From Syntrophaceae bacterium (GTDB lineage: Bacteria > Desulfobacterota > Syntrophia > Syntrophales > UBA2210), in NCBI GenBank assembly GCA_030619435.1, contig JAUXBI010000059.1, positions 1-8,774 on the forward strand: a DNA stretch of 8,774 bases, in the 5' to 3' direction. Below, piece after piece: positions 1 through 5,779 of the stretch. The position numbers were made by a program, and so were the translations under genes. Under the pieces are notes generated by a model that worked only from the letters and a program-made list of their open reading frames with translations, had not been told where the DNA came from and searched no databases. Each line of letters starts with the position of its first letter. Position 1 is the first letter of the stretch.

Positions 1-22
1 ATACGCGATGATATGTTATGAT

Positions 23-28
23 TATAAT
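23..28 (+). promoter_or_regulatory. Candidate -10 box for gcdA
   Basis: A perfect TATAAT lies at 23-28, 24 bases before the gcdA start codon. A matching -35 box would fall at or just beyond the left edge of the window, so it cannot be checked. Transcription would start near base 35 and leave a leader of about 18 bases carrying only the ribosome binding site. The surrounding bases are AT-rich, so a chance match is possible. Confidence 0.35.
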
Positions 29-52
29 ATCTACATAGAGGAGGCTTAAGAG

Positions 53-1822
53 ATGATACCTTATTTAAAAATGGAGGAGTTTGGCAGACCCCTGAGAGAT
101 TCTCAGGTAAAGAGGATGGAAAAGAACGCAGCCTTGGCGGAAGAGGTTATGAGGGGGGTTGACAAAGAGGTTGACAGGATAAAAGAAGTTGGTCTCCCGG
201 CCGAAAAGATTCACGAGCGCGGTCAGATGACCGTGTGGGACAGGATCGAGTATATCGTTGATCCCGGAACCTTCTGTCCCCTCCACACCATTTTTGATCC
301 CGAGCATGAAGAATCGGGGAGCACAGGAGTCGTTGACGGCCTTGCCAGGATCAACGGCAGGTGGTGCATGTTGATTGGATTCAACAACAAGTGGATAGCC
401 GGCGCCTGGATAGCGGGGCAGGCCAACAACAACCTTCGGGTTACTGATATAGCGAAAATATTGAATCTGCCCCTTGTCTGGCTGGTGAATTGTTCCGGTG
501 TGAAATTGCCTGAGCAGGAGAAGATCTATGCCGACCGCCGTGGCAGCGGGACATGTTTCTCCCGTCACGCGGAACTGGAGCAGTTGGGCATCCCGGTTTT
601 AGCAGGCATTTATGGAACAAATCCTGCCGGAGGGGGGTATCAGGGAATAAGTCCGACCATACTGCTGGCTCACAAGAACTGCAACATAGCTGTGGGTGGT
701 GGCGGCATAGTAGGCGGTATGAGCCCCAAAGGTTTTTTTGATGAAGAGAGCGCGGAAGAACTGATCACTGCCACACGTCATTTCAAGGCGGTTCCCCCCG
801 GAAGTGTGGAGATTCATTACGATGAAACAGGTTTTTTCCGGGCTGTTTTCGAGGAAGAAACACAGGTTCTCGACGCCTTGAAGGAATATATGATGGGTCT
901 TCCCGCATATGATCCCAGATTTTTCCGTCTTGCGGAACCGGCCGAACCCAAATATTCACCATCGGAACTGCCGTACATCGTGAGCATGAATCCAAAAGCA
1001 GTCTATGATTTTGACAATGTTCTTGCCCGGCTGGTTGATAACAGCCAGCACCTTGAATTCAGGCCTGGATACGGCCCGGAGGTTTACACGGGGCTGGTCA
1101 TGATAGACGGTTTTCTGATGGGTGCCATAGGCAACCGCCAGGGCCTGCTTCCTGATTATCCTGAGTATACGAACGAATATATTGGCGTGGGCGGCAGACT
1201 TTACCGCCAGGGTTTGATCAAGATGAATGAATTTGTGACACAGTGCGGACGTGACAGGATCCCCATCATCTGGTTTCAGGACACATCCGGCATAGATGTT
1301 GGCGATACCGCGGAGAAAGCGGAGCTTCTCGGTCTGGGGCAGTCGCTGATCTACTCTGTCGAGCAGACGAAGTTGCCGATGATGCTGGTTGTACTGCGCA
1401 AGGGAGCGGCCGCGGCCCATTATGTGCTGGGAGGTCCCACATCCAACAACAATAATGCATTCACCCTCGGTACTCCCGCCACGGAGATTTATGTAATGCA
1501 TGGCGAGACAGCTGCCGCGGCAAGTTATTCGAGACGGCTTGTCAAGGAAAAGGATGCCGGACATTCCCTTAAGCCTGTGATTGAAAAGATGAATGAAATG
1601 GTTAAACATTATCATGATACTTCTCAGCCGGCATATTGCGCGAAAGCGGGACTGGTGGATGAGGTAGTGCGTTTTGAAGATATTCGCAGGTACATGGTGG
1701 CATTTACTGATAGTGTCTATCAGAATCCGAGGTCAATATGTCCCCGGCATCACATGATGCTTCCCAGGCTCATAAAATCCCAGATTGTGAGGGGACTTGA
1801 CAGACCGAAAAAAGAGGAATAA
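53..1822 (+). CDS. gcdA: Glutaconyl-CoA decarboxylase subunit alpha (carboxyltransferase)
   Basis: This 589-residue protein matches GcdA of the Acidaminococcus type (about 587 residues) along its whole length. In that complex GcdA moves the carboxyl group of glutaconyl-CoA to biotin on a carrier subunit, giving crotonyl-CoA; the membrane subunit GcdB then releases CO2 and pumps Na+. The protein has two crotonase-fold carboxyltransferase domains. The first has NCSGVK at 146-151, the glycine-rich GTNPAGGGY at 188-196 and GGGGIVGGM at 215-223. The second has WFQDTSGIDVG at 407-417, RKGAAAAHYVLGGP at 449-462 and the Asn run 465-468. No biotin or membrane segment is present, so it is a cytoplasmic or peripheral subunit. 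AGAGGAGG at 37-44 supports the ATG at 53. The beta, gamma and delta subunits are not in the window, so they lie upstream or elsewhere. A related acyl-CoA carboxyltransferase is possible, but the match to GcdA is strong. Confidence 0.93.
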   Translation: MIPYLKMEEFGRPLRDSQVKRMEKNAALAEEVMRGVDKEVDRIKEVGLPAEKIHERGQMTVWDRIEYIVDPGTFCPLHTIFDPEHEESGSTGVVDGLARINGRWCMLIGFNNKWIAGAWIAGQANNNLRVTDIAKILNLPLVWLVNCSGVKLPEQEKIYADRRGSGTCFSRHAELEQLGIPVLAGIYGTNPAGGGYQGISPTILLAHKNCNIAVGGGGIVGGMSPKGFFDEESAEELITATRHFKAVPPGSVEIHYDETGFFRAVFEEETQVLDALKEYMMGLPAYDPRFFRLAEPAEPKYSPSELPYIVSMNPKAVYDFDNVLARLVDNSQHLEFRPGYGPEVYTGLVMIDGFLMGAIGNRQGLLPDYPEYTNEYIGVGGRLYRQGLIKMNEFVTQCGRDRIPIIWFQDTSGIDVGDTAEKAELLGLGQSLIYSVEQTKLPMMLVVLRKGAAAAHYVLGGPTSNNNNAFTLGTPATEIYVMHGETAAAASYSRRLVKEKDAGHSLKPVIEKMNEMVKHYHDTSQPAYCAKAGLVDEVVRFEDIRRYMVAFTDSVYQNPRSICPRHHMMLPRLIKSQIVRGLDRPKKEE

Positions 1823-1955
1823 ACGTGGTGAATCAGGGAATACATCACCCTGCTACCATTATTCTCCTCCCCATTACCCGCCCGGATCAGACCTTGGACA
1901 TTTCAGGGTATTTGTGTTAGTTGTCGCATCGGAGTGGGATTGACATTAACATTCT

Positions 1956-1960
1956 GGAGG
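1956..1960 (+). promoter_or_regulatory. Ribosome binding site that fixes the DUF1844 gene start
   Basis: GGAGG at 1956-1960 stands 5 bases before the ATG at 1966. The reading frame is also open from a TTG at 1921, but no good Shine-Dalgarno sequence precedes that TTG, so the ATG is preferred. Confidence 0.75.
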
Positions 1961-1965
1961 ACAAA

Positions 1966-2403
1966 ATGACTGAAAATGACAGTGAAAAGGGATTTGTTAT
2001 AAAAGATAAAAGAATGTTTGACGAAGATGGAGGAACTCGCGCAGACGCGGTAAGGGAGGATGAAAAAAAAGAGTCCGCGCAGAAGCCTGAAACGGGGAAT
2101 GGAAAGGTAGACAGGAAAGAAACGGTGGAAAAGGAAGAGGAAAAATATCAGCTTCCCGAGATGAATTTTCATAACTTTGTACTTTCCCTGTATACTTCGG
2201 TACTTTTTAACCTAGGAGAGTTGGCCAATCCCGTGTCGGATAAAAGGGAGAAAGACCTAGAAGCGGCGAAGCAGACGATAGATATTCTGGGAATATTGAA
2301 GGAAAAAACGGAAGGGAATCTTAATAGCAGTGAGAAGGAACTGTTGGATGGCGTACTGTCTGAATCAAGAATGAAATACGTGAAGGAATCGGAGAACCCA
2401 TGA
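1966..2403 (+). CDS. DUF1844 family protein
   Basis: This 145-residue protein of unknown function has two parts. Residues 1 to about 60 are highly charged and low in complexity (many Lys, Glu, Asp), probably disordered. From about residue 66 comes the DUF1844 domain, recognisable from NFHNFVLSLYTSVLFNLGEL, then DLEAAKQTIDILGILKEKT and a C-terminal helix ending in SRMKYV. The hydrophobic stretch at the domain start could be an amphipathic or buried helix; it is short for a membrane span. The start is the ATG at 1966, which has GGAGG at a 5-base distance. The last codon overlaps the ispE start as ATGA (2400-2403), so the two genes are probably translationally coupled and share a transcript. No catalytic motif is visible and I infer no function. 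Confidence 0.85.
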   Translation: MTENDSEKGFVIKDKRMFDEDGGTRADAVREDEKKESAQKPETGNGKVDRKETVEKEEEKYQLPEMNFHNFVLSLYTSVLFNLGELANPVSDKREKDLEAAKQTIDILGILKEKTEGNLNSSEKELLDGVLSESRMKYVKESENP

Positions 2404-3236
2404 TCGTCAGGCAGTCTCCTGCGAAGGTAAATCTTTTTCTCAGGGTTTTGGGAAAGAGAAGTGACGGTTACCACGATATCCTGAGCCTCATGCAAAGGAT
2501 AAACCTTTACGATGAGATGAGTTTTGATCTGAAAGGCAACGGGATAAAAATGACATGTCCGGGAGGTCTGGTCCCGGAGAACAAAAACAATATAGCCTAC
2601 AGGGCGGCTGAAGCTGTTCTCTCCAATGTTCCCCGTCATTCGGGCGTGGAAATCACGATAAACAAAAAGATTCCTGTGGCGGCTGGACTGGGGGGCGGAA
2701 GCTCGAACGCTGCGACTACCCTCGTTACTCTTAACGAGATGATGGGAACAAGGTACAACACAAAAAAACTTATGCAAATGGGGGCAAAACTTGGAGCGGA
2801 CGTCCCCTTCTTCGTCTTTGAAAAAACCTCTCTGGCTTCCGGCATAGGTGATCGTCTCAAACCAGTGAAGGATGTTCCCACGTTATGGTTTGTATTAGTT
2901 AATCCTGGTTTTGAAGTTTCCACCGGGGATATCTATGAAAATTTGAAATTAGGATTGACAAAAGAACCAATAAAATATAGGATTCCCCGATTTGTGACGA
3001 TGTCCCATGTTGCGAAAGGACTTTACAACGATTTAGAGAAAGTGTCCCTGCGATTTTACCCTGTATTGTCGGATATCAAAGAACTTTTGACGGCAAACGG
3101 GGCGCTGGGTTCTTTGATGTCGGGAAGTGGTCCCACGGTCTTTGGTATTTTCAGGAGCGAGGCCGACGCGAAGAGGGCCGAGTGTAATTTAAAGGAAGCT
3201 CGAATCGGATCGGTGTTCCGAGCGTGTTCAATATAA
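2400..3236 (+). CDS. ispE: 4-diphosphocytidyl-2-C-methyl-D-erythritol kinase
   Basis: IspE is the ATP-dependent kinase that phosphorylates the 2-hydroxyl of CDP-methylerythritol in the MEP route to isoprenoid precursors, in the cytoplasm. The 278-residue product has normal family length and the GHMP kinase motifs: PAKVNL at 7-12 with the catalytic Lys9, the glycine-rich ATP loop PVAAGLGGGSSNAA at 92-105, GADVPFF at 132-138 with the catalytic Asp134, and the third motif SGSGPTVF at 241-248. GGAG at 2391-2394 lies 5 bases before the ATG. The gene overlaps the DUF1844 gene by 4 bases. Its TAA (3234-3236) is followed with no spacer by the tRNA-Gln gene, so mRNA and tRNA must be separated by RNA processing. 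Assignment is firm. Confidence 0.96.
   Translation: MIVRQSPAKVNLFLRVLGKRSDGYHDILSLMQRINLYDEMSFDLKGNGIKMTCPGGLVPENKNNIAYRAAEAVLSNVPRHSGVEITINKKIPVAAGLGGGSSNAATTLVTLNEMMGTRYNTKKLMQMGAKLGADVPFFVFEKTSLASGIGDRLKPVKDVPTLWFVLVNPGFEVSTGDIYENLKLGLTKEPIKYRIPRFVTMSHVAKGLYNDLEKVSLRFYPVLSDIKELLTANGALGSLMSGSGPTVFGIFRSEADAKRAECNLKEARIGSVFRACSI
2955..2983 (+). promoter_or_regulatory. Candidate internal promoter inside ispE
   Basis: A perfect TTGACA at 2955-2960 is followed 17 bases later by TAGGAT at 2978-2983 (4 of 6 bases match TATAAT). It lies in a locally AT-rich part of ispE, about 250 bases before tRNA-Gln. It could give extra transcription of tRNA-Gln, prs, rplY and pth independent of ispE. It is also plain coding sequence, so a chance match is quite possible. 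Confidence 0.3.
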
Positions 3237-3311
3237 TGGGGCGTCGTCAAGCGGTAAGACACAGGACTTTGATTCCTGCATCCGGAGGTTCGAATCCTCC
3301 CGCCCCAACCA
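3237..3311 (+). tRNA. tRNA-Gln (anticodon UUG)
   Basis: The 75-base gene folds as a full cloverleaf. The acceptor stem pairs TGGGGCG (3237-3243) with CGCCCCA (3301-3307). The anticodon arm is CAGGA / TCCTG around the loop CTTTGAT, giving anticodon TTG, which reads CAA. The T arm is GGAGG / CCTCC around TTCGAAT. The discriminator base is A3308 and CCA is encoded at 3309-3311. The U1-A72 end pair is usual for tRNA-Gln. The gene sits between ispE (no spacer) and prs (23-base spacer), with no terminator on either side, so it is probably cut out of the operon transcript by RNase P and 3' processing enzymes. Confidence 0.97.
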
Positions 3312-3334
3312 GTTTGTAAGAAAGAAGGACACAG

Positions 3335-4279
3335 ATGTTAGAAAGGATAAGAATATTTTCGGGAAATTCCAGCCGGGTTCTTGCGGGGGATATCTGTCGA
3401 AAACTGGGGATATCTCCGGGTAAAGCCAACGTTTCCACATTCAGTGACGGCGAAACAAGGGTTGAAATCGATGAAAATGTGAGGGGGATGGATGTATTTA
3501 TTGTGCAGTCCACTTCCACACCGGTGAATGACAATCTGATGGAACTCCTCATAATGGTAGATGCCTTGAAGAGGGCGTCTGCCGACAGGATAACCCCTGT
3601 TATGCCTTACTATGGTTATGCCAGGCAGGACAGAAAGGCTTCTCCGAGGGCGCCTATCACAGCGAAACTGGTGGCGGATTTGCTCACCGCGGCCGGTGCA
3701 AACCGCGTTATGTCGGTGGATCTTCATGCCGGTCAGATACAGGGATTCTTCAATATTCCCGTCGACAATCTCTACGCAACCCCTATCCTTCTTGAATATG
3801 TAAAACGTAATTATGATATCGCCAAGCTTATCATAGTTTCCCCGGATACAGGTGGCGTTGTGAGGGCGAGGGCTTTTGCGAAGAGGTTGGGTGCCACACT
3901 GGCGATTGTCGATAAGCGAAGAGACGCTCCCAATGAATCACAGGTGATGAATGTTATCGGCGATGTAAAAGATAAGAGGGCGCTCATTCTCGATGATATG
4001 ATTGATACGGCAGGGACAGTGGTTCAGGCTGCCGATGCCATACAAAATGAAGGAGCAATAGATGTTTCTGTTTGCTGCACGCATCCCGTGCTATCGGGGC
4101 CGGCAATAGACAGGATAAAATCTTCCATTATAAAAGAGGTTATTGTGACGGACACAATCTCCCTGCATGAAAAAGCGAAGTCTTGCGAAAAAATAAAAAT
4201 ACTTTCGATAGCAGGTGTGTTGAGCGAAGCGATAAAAAGAATATATTATAATGAGTCTATAAGCTCACTTTTTAGTTAG
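3335..4279 (+). CDS. prs: Ribose-phosphate pyrophosphokinase (PRPP synthetase)
   Basis: Prs transfers pyrophosphate from ATP to ribose 5-phosphate, making PRPP for purine, pyrimidine, NAD, His and Trp synthesis; it is cytoplasmic and usually hexameric. The 314-residue product has standard class I length. Visible motifs are FSDGE at 36-40, the ATP-binding [11 protein letters not shown] at 91-101, the PRPP synthetase signature [11 protein letters not shown] starting at Asp129, and the PRPP loop DDMIDTAGT at 220-228. AGAAGGA at 3323-3329 stands 5 bases before the ATG. Only 23 bases separate it from the mature end of tRNA-Gln, so a prs mRNA freed by tRNA processing would have a very short leader. 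rplY follows after 9 bases. Confidence 0.97.
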   Translation: MLERIRIFSGNSSRVLAGDICRKLGISPGKANVSTFSDGETRVEIDENVRGMDVFIVQSTSTPVNDNLMELLIMVDALKRASADRITPVMPYYGYARQDRKASPRAPITAKLVADLLTAAGANRVMSVDLHAGQIQGFFNIPVDNLYATPILLEYVKRNYDIAKLIIVSPDTGGVVRARAFAKRLGATLAIVDKRRDAPNESQVMNVIGDVKDKRALILDDMIDTAGTVVQAADAIQNEGAIDVSVCCTHPVLSGPAIDRIKSSIIKEVIVTDTISLHEKAKSCEKIKILSIAGVLSEAIKRIYYNESISSLFS

Positions 4280-4288
4280 GAGTTGTGA

Positions 4289-4954
4289 ATGAAAACAATT
4301 GCATTAAATGCTCAGGTGCGTGAAGAAATTGGGAAGGGTAATTCAAGGAGATTGCGGTCGGAAGGTTTCGTGCCCGCGATATTTTATGGTTATGAGACTG
4401 AGTCTGTGGCGATTAAAGTGAATACGTCCGAACTGATTAGAGCCTTGGTCAAAGAAAGAGGAGAGACCGCTTTTATAAAACTCGGAATAAAATCCGGCAA
4501 GGGCCGTAAGGTTGAAAAACTGTCGGTTATCAAAGATATGCAGATCGATACGATAGGCAAAAAACCGGTACATGTAGATTTCTATGAAATCAGAATGGAT
4601 AGAACCCTCGCTGTGGATGTTCCTATCATCTTTTCAGGCACTCCGGTTGGTATAGAGGAGGGCGGCGAACTGCAACAGCTGAAGAGAACTTTGAAAGCAT
4701 CGGGGCTTCCCTCGGATCTTCCCGAATCTCTTGAGGTAGATATCAGCGGTCTTAGTATAGGTGATTCCATCAAGGTTAAAGATATTGCCATTGAAGATGG
4801 AGTCCAGATTCTTGACTCCGGCGATGTGGCTGTTGCTTCTGTGGTGCCTACAAGGACGAGTCTGATGACGGAAGAAGAAGGCGGCGAAGAGGAAGAGGAA
4901 GGTACAGAAGAGGCAGCTTCCGCAGCGGAAGGTGAAGAGGAACAGTCTGAATAA
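4289..4954 (+). CDS. rplY: 50S ribosomal protein L25 / general stress protein Ctc
   Basis: This 221-residue protein is the long, two-domain (TL5/Ctc) form of L25, which binds 5S rRNA in the large ribosomal subunit. Residues 1 to about 95 form the 5S rRNA-binding domain, with GKGNSRRLRSEGFVPAIFYG at 15-34 and HVDFYEI at 95-101. Residues about 102-190 form the C-terminal beta domain, with VPIIFSGTPVGIEEGG and the LPESLEVDIS stretch. Residues about 194-221 are an acidic tail of mostly Glu, Gly and Ala, common in this form. The Shine-Dalgarno AGGAG at 4278-4282 overlaps the prs stop codon, which suggests coupled translation. The gene ends with tandem stops, TAA then TAG (4952-4957). Confidence 0.95.
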   Translation: MKTIALNAQVREEIGKGNSRRLRSEGFVPAIFYGYETESVAIKVNTSELIRALVKERGETAFIKLGIKSGKGRKVEKLSVIKDMQIDTIGKKPVHVDFYEIRMDRTLAVDVPIIFSGTPVGIEEGGELQQLKRTLKASGLPSDLPESLEVDISGLSIGDSIKVKDIAIEDGVQILDSGDVAVASVVPTRTSLMTEEEGGEEEEEGTEEAASAAEGEEEQSE

Positions 4955-4969
4955 TAGTGGTTCTCCAAC

Positions 4970-4976
4970 AGGGGGA
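4970..4976 (+). promoter_or_regulatory. Ribosome binding site that fixes the pth start
   Basis: AGGGGGA at 4970-4976 precedes a GTG at 4980. The frame is also open from a GTG at 4932 inside rplY, but that one has only a weak purine stretch before it and would add 16 residues ahead of the conserved KLIAGLGNPG start of the family. Confidence 0.7.
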
Positions 4977-4979
4977 CGT

Positions 4980-5570
4980 GTGAAACTTATAGCTGGGCTC
5001 GGTAATCCAGGCATCAGATACTCTTACAGCAGGCATAATGTAGGGTTTCTGGTTCTGGATGCTCTGGCTCGGACGGAAGATATAGAAATTAGCCGTGGGA
5101 AGTTTGATTCCTGTATCGGCAGAGGGATGATTTCCGGGGTTCCGGTTATTCTGGCAAAACCTCAAACATTTATGAACCTCAGCGGGATTGCAGTAGGTAA
5201 ACTGGCCGGTTATTTCGGGATAAACACCGAAGATATAATAGTTGTTCATGATGATATGGATTTTTCGATAGGCGATATCCGCATAAAGATAGGTGGTGGC
5301 ACTGCGGGACATAAGGGTTTGATCTCTGTCGTCAATCATCTCGGAGGACCGGAGTTTGTCAGGATTCGGCTGGGTATAGGCAGACCGGTTGCGGGAAGAA
5401 TAACAGAGGATTATGTGCTTGAACGGTTTTCCAAAAGTGAAATGCAGGTCTTGCCCGATGCCGTTGAAAGGGCATGTGATGCTGCGATTGAAGTCATTTT
5501 ATCCGGCGTTCAGGCGGCCATGAACAAATTCAATGTGAGGATTACAAAAGAATTGAACGGGGAAGTATGA
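4980..5570 (+). CDS. pth: Peptidyl-tRNA hydrolase
   Basis: Pth cleaves the ester bond of peptidyl-tRNAs dropped by ribosomes and so recycles tRNA; it is an essential cytoplasmic enzyme. From the preferred GTG at 4980 the product is 196 residues, close to the E. coli length of 194. It opens with GLGNPG (6-11) holding Asn9. His19 is the catalytic base in RHNVGF, Asn66 is in PQTFMNLSG (61-69), and Asp91 is in HDDMD; these match E. coli Asn10, His20, Asn68 and Asp93. The GGGTAGHKGL stretch (105-114) has Lys112 where E. coli has Asn114. The gene follows rplY after 25 bases and its TGA overlaps the ATG of a short reading frame. The GTG at 4932 would give 212 residues and is less likely. Confidence 0.94.
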   Translation: MKLIAGLGNPGIRYSYSRHNVGFLVLDALARTEDIEISRGKFDSCIGRGMISGVPVILAKPQTFMNLSGIAVGKLAGYFGINTEDIIVVHDDMDFSIGDIRIKIGGGTAGHKGLISVVNHLGGPEFVRIRLGIGRPVAGRITEDYVLERFSKSEMQVLPDAVERACDAAIEVILSGVQAAMNKFNVRITKELNGEV

Positions 5571-5668
5571 ACGGGACTATAGAAATTCTGGCGGATTATG
5601 CCTGGTCAAGATCTCGTCTTCTGAGTGTCATACTTTCTGAAAAAGAACCGATGTACAGACAGTTATGA
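5567..5668 (+). CDS. Possible 33-residue peptide coupled to pth
   Basis: An ATG at 5567 overlaps the pth TGA as ATGA and opens a 33-codon frame ending at TGA 5666-5668. The predicted peptide starts MNGTIEILADYAW and ends EPMYRQL. It has no signal peptide, membrane span or Cys pair, and I recognise no family. GGGGA lies only about 3 bases before the ATG, so translation would depend on ribosomes finishing pth. The stop-start overlap resembles that between the DUF1844 gene and ispE, which is the main support. It may equally be a chance frame or the remnant of a lost gene. Confidence 0.3.
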   Translation: MNGTIEILADYAWSRSRLLSVILSEKEPMYRQL

Positions 5669-5724
5669 TAACGGTCATACGAAAGCAAACACTGCCCCTT
5701 CCATTTATGGTTAATCTTATTTAG

Positions 5725-5736
5725 ACTCATTTGAGT
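5725..5736. repeat. Short inverted repeat upstream of hppA
   Basis: ACTCA-TT-TGAGT forms a perfect 5-bp inverted repeat with a TT centre, 43 bases before the hppA start codon. A second, smaller one, CCAT-TT-ATGG, lies at 5701-5710, with centres 25 bases apart. They could be operator half-sites, but they are short and this stretch is AT-rich. I see no convincing -35/-10 pair nearby. Confidence 0.2.
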
Positions 5737-5779
5737 AACGTTGGGACAGTATTAATTTTAAAGAGGAGGTTTAGACAAA

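Noticed and set aside
1..52. Possible C-terminal codons of an upstream gene (frames ending at TGA 19-21 or TAA 47-49).
   Set aside because: Six to fifteen codons at the window edge are too few to tell a gene end from chance, and the same bases hold a perfect -10 box.
956..1615. Long minus-strand open frame of 219 codons opposite gcdA, and similar ones opposite hppA (6214-6879), ispE and rplY.
   Set aside because: They lie opposite strongly conserved genes, have no recognisable family and are the usual shadow frames.
1823..1965. Gap after gcdA with overlapping small inverted repeats (GGTGA/TCACC and CAGGG/CCCTG) and a pyrimidine-rich stretch that reads as a ribosome binding site plus ATG on the minus strand.
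   Set aside because: The stems are 5 bp, exclude each other and have no T run, so no terminator is supported. The minus-strand ATG closes after four codons, and a second nearby ATG gives only about 30 codons running into gcdA antisense.
1940..1968. Perfect TTGACA at 1940-1945 upstream of the DUF1844 gene.
   Set aside because: The only -10-like hexamer at suitable distance (CAAAAT, 1962-1967) overlaps the start codon, so it would not make a normal mRNA for this gene.
3237..3334. tRNA-Gln as a possible attachment site for an integrated element.
   Set aside because: No integrase gene and no repeat of the tRNA 3' end is present in the window; prs follows immediately, as in ordinary housekeeping order.
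4848..4968. Glu/Gly-rich repeat-like stretch at the end of rplY.
   Set aside because: It is the acidic tail normal for the long L25/Ctc form, not a separate repeat element.
5669..5779. Possible terminator for the prs-pth transcript, from partial pairing of ACTGCCCC with GGGACAGT.
   Set aside because: The pairing has a mismatch, a loop of over 40 bases and no T run, so it is not a credible terminator.
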